This document shows, one piece after another, positions 2,858-5,617 of a DNA stretch of 5,617 bases. A model generated the notes under the pieces. The model was not told the DNA's origin and made no database searches. It saw only the letters and a list, made by a program, of their open reading frames with translations. This DNA is from Desulfamplus sp. (GTDB lineage Bacteria; Desulfobacterota; Desulfobacteria; Desulfobacterales; Desulfobacteraceae), in NCBI GenBank assembly GCA_015231395.1, contig JADGBP010000172.1, positions 1 through 5,617 of the forward strand. The letters are read 5' to 3'. Each line of letters opens with the position of its first letter. Position 1 is the first letter of the stretch. The position numbers were made by a program, and so were the translations under genes.

Positions 2858-5617
2858 TTAAAGATTAAGATATTTTCTGACAATTTTCATGAGATTTTCA
2901 CGGTCAAGTTTCAGTTCATACTCATCAATTCCAACTTGCCTACCCTTCTTGACATGAGCATCACTTGCAAGTGATGTGAGGGCAATTACCTTAAAATGTG
3001 ATAGTGCCGGGTCTTTTTTGATTCTTGATGTAAGCTCAAAACCATCCATGTTGGGCATTTCAAGATCTGTGACCACAATATCAATTTCATTTGCTCTCTC
3101 TTTTAGAAGATTCCATGCAATTTCTCCATCTTCAGCCGTTATGACTCTATAACCCTCTTCGGTCATAAAACCCTTTACCTGATTTCTGAAAAAAGCGGAA
3201 TCTTCAGCAAAAAGAATAACCTTCTCGCCGGCCTGTTGCATGTCTGCGGCAGCCAGTTGCTCAGCTTCAAACCATGATGGATTCAGTGTTTTGACAACAT
3301 CAAAAATATCCACCAGCAGGGTTGTATGACCATCTATAATCATGGAACCATTGATTCCAACCTGCTTTAAAGTTGAGTCATCAATATCCAGAGAAATCTC
3401 AACTGCATCTACCGGAGGCGTAACCATGAGTCCCAACTCTCTGCCTTTGACAGTAAAGACAATGATCTCCTGTTGTTCAGTTTGAGGCAGTTTGGAGACA
3501 TTGGAAACCTGAGACAGTTCGTAAAGTGGAAGAGCACCGCCTCTGTATTGAACCACTTTTTTCCCGCTCACATGCTCAATGGACGAAACAGGAATCCGCT
3601 CAATACGTTCCACAAGGTTCAGTGGAGCGGCACAATGCTCAGGGCCATTCTTGAAAAGCATCAGAGATGCCTTGTCTCTGGCTTTTTCCATCGCCTCTTC
3701 AGCAGCTCTGGCAGCTTTTGCGGTTCTTTCTGCCTCGGCCATGGTAGTCAGTTCAGCCATCTGGGCAAGGTTTGAGACATCAAGTATCAGTGCGACCTTA
3801 CCGTCACCCATAATGGTTGCACCAGCATATCCACTGCATTTCTTCAGGTGTCTGCCAAGTGGTTTGACAACAATTTCTTCCGAATCTTTGAGTTCATCTA
3901 CCACAAGTCCATATTTGTGAGTTCCGGCTGATACTACAGCGATATTTATTGCACTGGAGGCACGAAATCTTCTGTCTTCATTCGTTCGATCATGACTAAA
4001 GTCGTCGTTTACCGATTCTCGCTTGCCATTTCGGTCAATTCTATTTGAACGCCGGTCTGCAACACTCGTTCTCTGATCCGGATATTCTATGTTGTCATCA
4101 GGATGGACAAAAGTTTTTTGAATACCAAGTACCTGTGCAAGGTTCAGAAGTGGCAGAAGGTTACCGCGAAGCCTTACCACATCGGCATCTCCCACCTTTT
4201 CAATCCGTTCTTTTACTTGTGATGCAGGAATTCTTAGCAATTCATCAAGGTTAACTTGTGGAATTGCATATTTTTCATTACCTACCGATATAATCTGACT
4301 TGGAATAATGGCGAGCGTCAAGGGCAGTTTAATCTGAATCTCTGTCCCTTTTCCGGTTTTTGAATCTATTTCAATGATACCGCCCAGTTTTTCAAGGTTA
4401 GTCACAACAACATCCATTCCAACCCCTCTGCCAGAGACATCTGTAATCTTTTCTGCTGTTGAAAAACCCGGCAGAAGAATCAGATCAATTCGTTCTTTAG
4501 CCGAAAGCTCCGCCACCTGCTGTTCTGTCATTACACCTTTTTTGACGGCAGCAGCGGCAAGCTTGTCAGGGTCGAGTCCCTTGCCATCATCTGAGATCAT
4601 TATGTTGACCTGACCCGCATCATGAAATGCCTTGAGTACTATTTTGCCGGTTGCACTTTTGCCTGCAGCTTCTCTGGTATGTGGTAGTTCAATACCATGA
4701 TCCACGGAGTTTCTTACCAAATGAGTCAGGGGGTCATTGATGGCTTCAATAATGGTTTTATCAAGTTCAACCTCTTTGCCTTCAATTATGAGGTCAATAG
4801 ATTTGCCAAGCTCTTGAGAGAGATCCCGTACTACCCGTGTAAATTTGTTGAACACATTTGCGATTGGCTGCATACGGGTTCGCATGATAGCTTCCTGAAG
4901 CTCTGATGTGATCATGTCAATGCGCTGGCTTGAGAGTTCAGTGGCTTTGGCGTTTGATGAGTTTATTCCCTGGATCAACTGATTTCTGCTCAGTACCAGT
5001 TCTCCTGCAAGATTCATTAAAGTATCAAGCAGGTTGACATTTACTCTCAAAGAGCCCATTGGCTTAGACATGCTCGTGGTGCTGTTGGGATCATTTTCAG
5101 TGGTTTGACCGCTGATTTCACTATCTGATGCAAATTCCTGTTGTTTACGGGTGGCAGCTGTTTTGATCTGAGCAGGCGGTTGTTGAACCTTAGATTCAAC
5201 CTGTATAGGTGCTGGACGATTTGCAGGGACGGCTTTTTGTGTTGAATCTGTTTTCCGGGCGACCGCTGTTGGTTGAGCTGCCGCAGATTGAACTACTTTT
5301 TGCTTCACAGGTTGAACCACGGTTTGCTTTACAGGTTGAACTACTGTTTTTTCCACAGGCTTGGCATGCATGGTTGCCTGAACCGGTTGTACCTGTGCAG
5401 GTTCCTGAAAAGATTCAGATTGCATTGTTCCCTGAGCAGTCTGAGTATCCATATCCCTGGGCGGCAGGGTTGCAAGTGTGTCTGATTCCTCTGTAATTTG
5501 AGAGGCAGAGAGCATATTATCGTTGATTACATGGATATACTGATCTTCCAGATCAAAAAGAGTTCCAGCCATATCTGGTTCTAATATTGATGAGAACAGG
5601 ATTTGATAGGGGATTCT
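2858..5617 (-). CDS. cheA: Hybrid chemotaxis histidine kinase CheA with two CheW-like domains and a C-terminal receiver; 5' end cut by window edge
   Basis: CheA is the cytoplasmic kinase of receptor-CheW-CheA arrays; it autophosphorylates an Hpt histidine and donates phosphate to response regulators. Residues are numbered from the Met codon at 5572. A Gln/Pro/Val-rich linker spans about 40-170. The P3 dimerisation helices (LLDTLMNLAGELVLSRNQLI) cover about 174-265. The HATPase domain (268-418) has the N box HLVRNSVDHGIE, DDGKGLD, GFST and GRGVGMDVV. A first CheW-like P5 domain (about 420-605) carries a charged insert at 489-540. An Ala/Glu-rich helix (608-634) leads to a second CheW-like domain (635-765) and a receiver (783-904) with E790/D791, D836 (TDLEMPNMDG) and K888. 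The frame stays open above 5572, with codons reading RIPYQILFSSILEPD before that Met. The Met at 5572 is therefore probably internal, and the missing Hpt domain probably lies beyond the edge. The stop is TAA at 2858-2860. cheW follows 67 bases downstream. Confidence 0.95.
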   Translation of the reverse strand, partial: RIPYQILFSSILEPDMAGTLFDLEDQYIHVINDNMLSASQITEESDTLATLPPRDMDTQTAQGTMQSESFQEPAQVQPVQATMHAKPVEKTVVQPVKQTVVQPVKQKVVQSAAAQPTAVARKTDSTQKAVPANRPAPIQVESKVQQPPAQIKTAATRKQQEFASDSEISGQTTENDPNSTTSMSKPMGSLRVNVNLLDTLMNLAGELVLSRNQLIQGINSSNAKATELSSQRIDMITSELQEAIMRTRMQPIANVFNKFTRVVRDLSQELGKSIDLIIEGKEVELDKTIIEAINDPLTHLVRNSVDHGIELPHTREAAGKSATGKIVLKAFHDAGQVNIMISDDGKGLDPDKLAAAAVKKGVMTEQQVAELSAKERIDLILLPGFSTAEKITDVSGRGVGMDVVVTNLEKLGGIIEIDSKTGKGTEIQIKLPLTLAIIPSQIISVGNEKYAIPQVNLDELLRIPASQVKERIEKVGDADVVRLRGNLLPLLNLAQVLGIQKTFVHPDDNIEYPDQRTSVADRRSNRIDRNGKRESVNDDFSHDRTNEDRRFRASSAINIAVVSAGTHKYGLVVDELKDSEEIVVKPLGRHLKKCSGYAGATIMGDGKVALILDVSNLAQMAELTTMAEAERTAKAARAAEEAMEKARDKASLMLFKNGPEHCAAPLNLVERIERIPVSSIEHVSGKKVVQYRGGALPLYELSQVSNVSKLPQTEQQEIIVFTVKGRELGLMVTPPVDAVEISLDIDDSTLKQVGINGSMIIDGHTTLLVDIFDVVKTLNPSWFEAEQLAAADMQQAGEKVILFAEDSAFFRNQVKGFMTEEGYRVITAEDGEIAWNLLKERANEIDIVVTDLEMPNMDGFELTSRIKKDPALSHFKVIALTSLASDAHVKKGRQVGIDEYELKLDRENLMKIVRKYLNL
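5285..5356 (-). repeat. Three in-frame 24-base repeats in the CheA linker
   Basis: The codons spell VEKTVVQP, VKQTVVQP and VKQKVVQS in tandem, an 8-residue period inside the Gln/Pro/Val-rich linker that would connect the upstream (off-window) part of CheA to the P3 dimerisation domain. The nucleotide copies are similar but not identical (AGGTTGAAC recurs on the plus strand). Such linkers are flexible tethers and can vary in copy number. Confidence 0.85.

Noticed and set aside
2861..3226. Separate cheY fused by accident or misread
   Set aside because: The receiver is in the same uninterrupted frame as CheA, with no internal ribosome binding site or start in a suitable place that I can see, so it is treated as a CheA domain.
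3473..4254. Several plus-strand frames opposite the cheA CheW-like domains
   Set aside because: They are shadows of a confidently identified CheA, with overlapping frames and no domain content.
5209..5496. Plus-strand frames with repeated Leu/Phe/Val-rich text opposite the CheA linker
   Set aside because: The repetition comes from the CheA 24-base linker repeats read on the opposite strand.

Overview
The window is a single co-directional chemotaxis cluster read entirely on the minus strand. In transcription order it holds cheA (cut by the right edge), cheW, cheB and cheR. All four products are recognisable from diagnostic motifs, and all have intact catalytic or binding residues. No tRNA, rRNA, CRISPR array, complete insertion sequence or convincing intrinsic terminator is visible. 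No plus-strand reading frame looks like a gene.

The sequence is AT-rich. The CheA is a hybrid kinase with a P3/ATPase core, two CheW-like modules and a C-terminal receiver domain. Together with the protein sequence style this suggests a Gram-negative bacterium, possibly a Desulfobacterota (former deltaproteobacterial) anaerobe. That placement is an impression from the proteins, not a demonstrated identity.

Layout from right to left: 5617-2858 cheA, whose frame is open to the window edge, so the Hpt (P1) domain presumably lies outside; 2857-2791 a short gap with a strong cheW ribosome binding site; 2790-2341 cheW; 2340-2204 a 137-base gap with one copy of an intergenic repeat; 2203-989 cheB; 988-874 a 115-base gap with a second copy of the repeat whose core is tandemly duplicated; 873-37 cheR; 36-1 an AT-rich tail with direct and inverted repeats. 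No gene-free stretch exceeds 300 bases.

The proteins would form one signalling unit. CheW couples receptors to CheA. CheA autophosphorylates and passes phosphate to receiver domains (CheB's, its own C-terminal one, and probably a CheY encoded elsewhere). CheR methylates and CheB demethylates receptor glutamates to give adaptation. No cheY, cheD or receptor gene lies in the window.

The least ordinary feature is the intergenic DNA. A motif of at least 17 identical bases, inside a longer related segment of about 60 bases, occurs just upstream of both cheB and cheR. Short tandem duplications also occur at the cheB start codon, upstream of cheR, near the cheR stop and in the CheA linker. I see no evidence of a wholly new biological system here.
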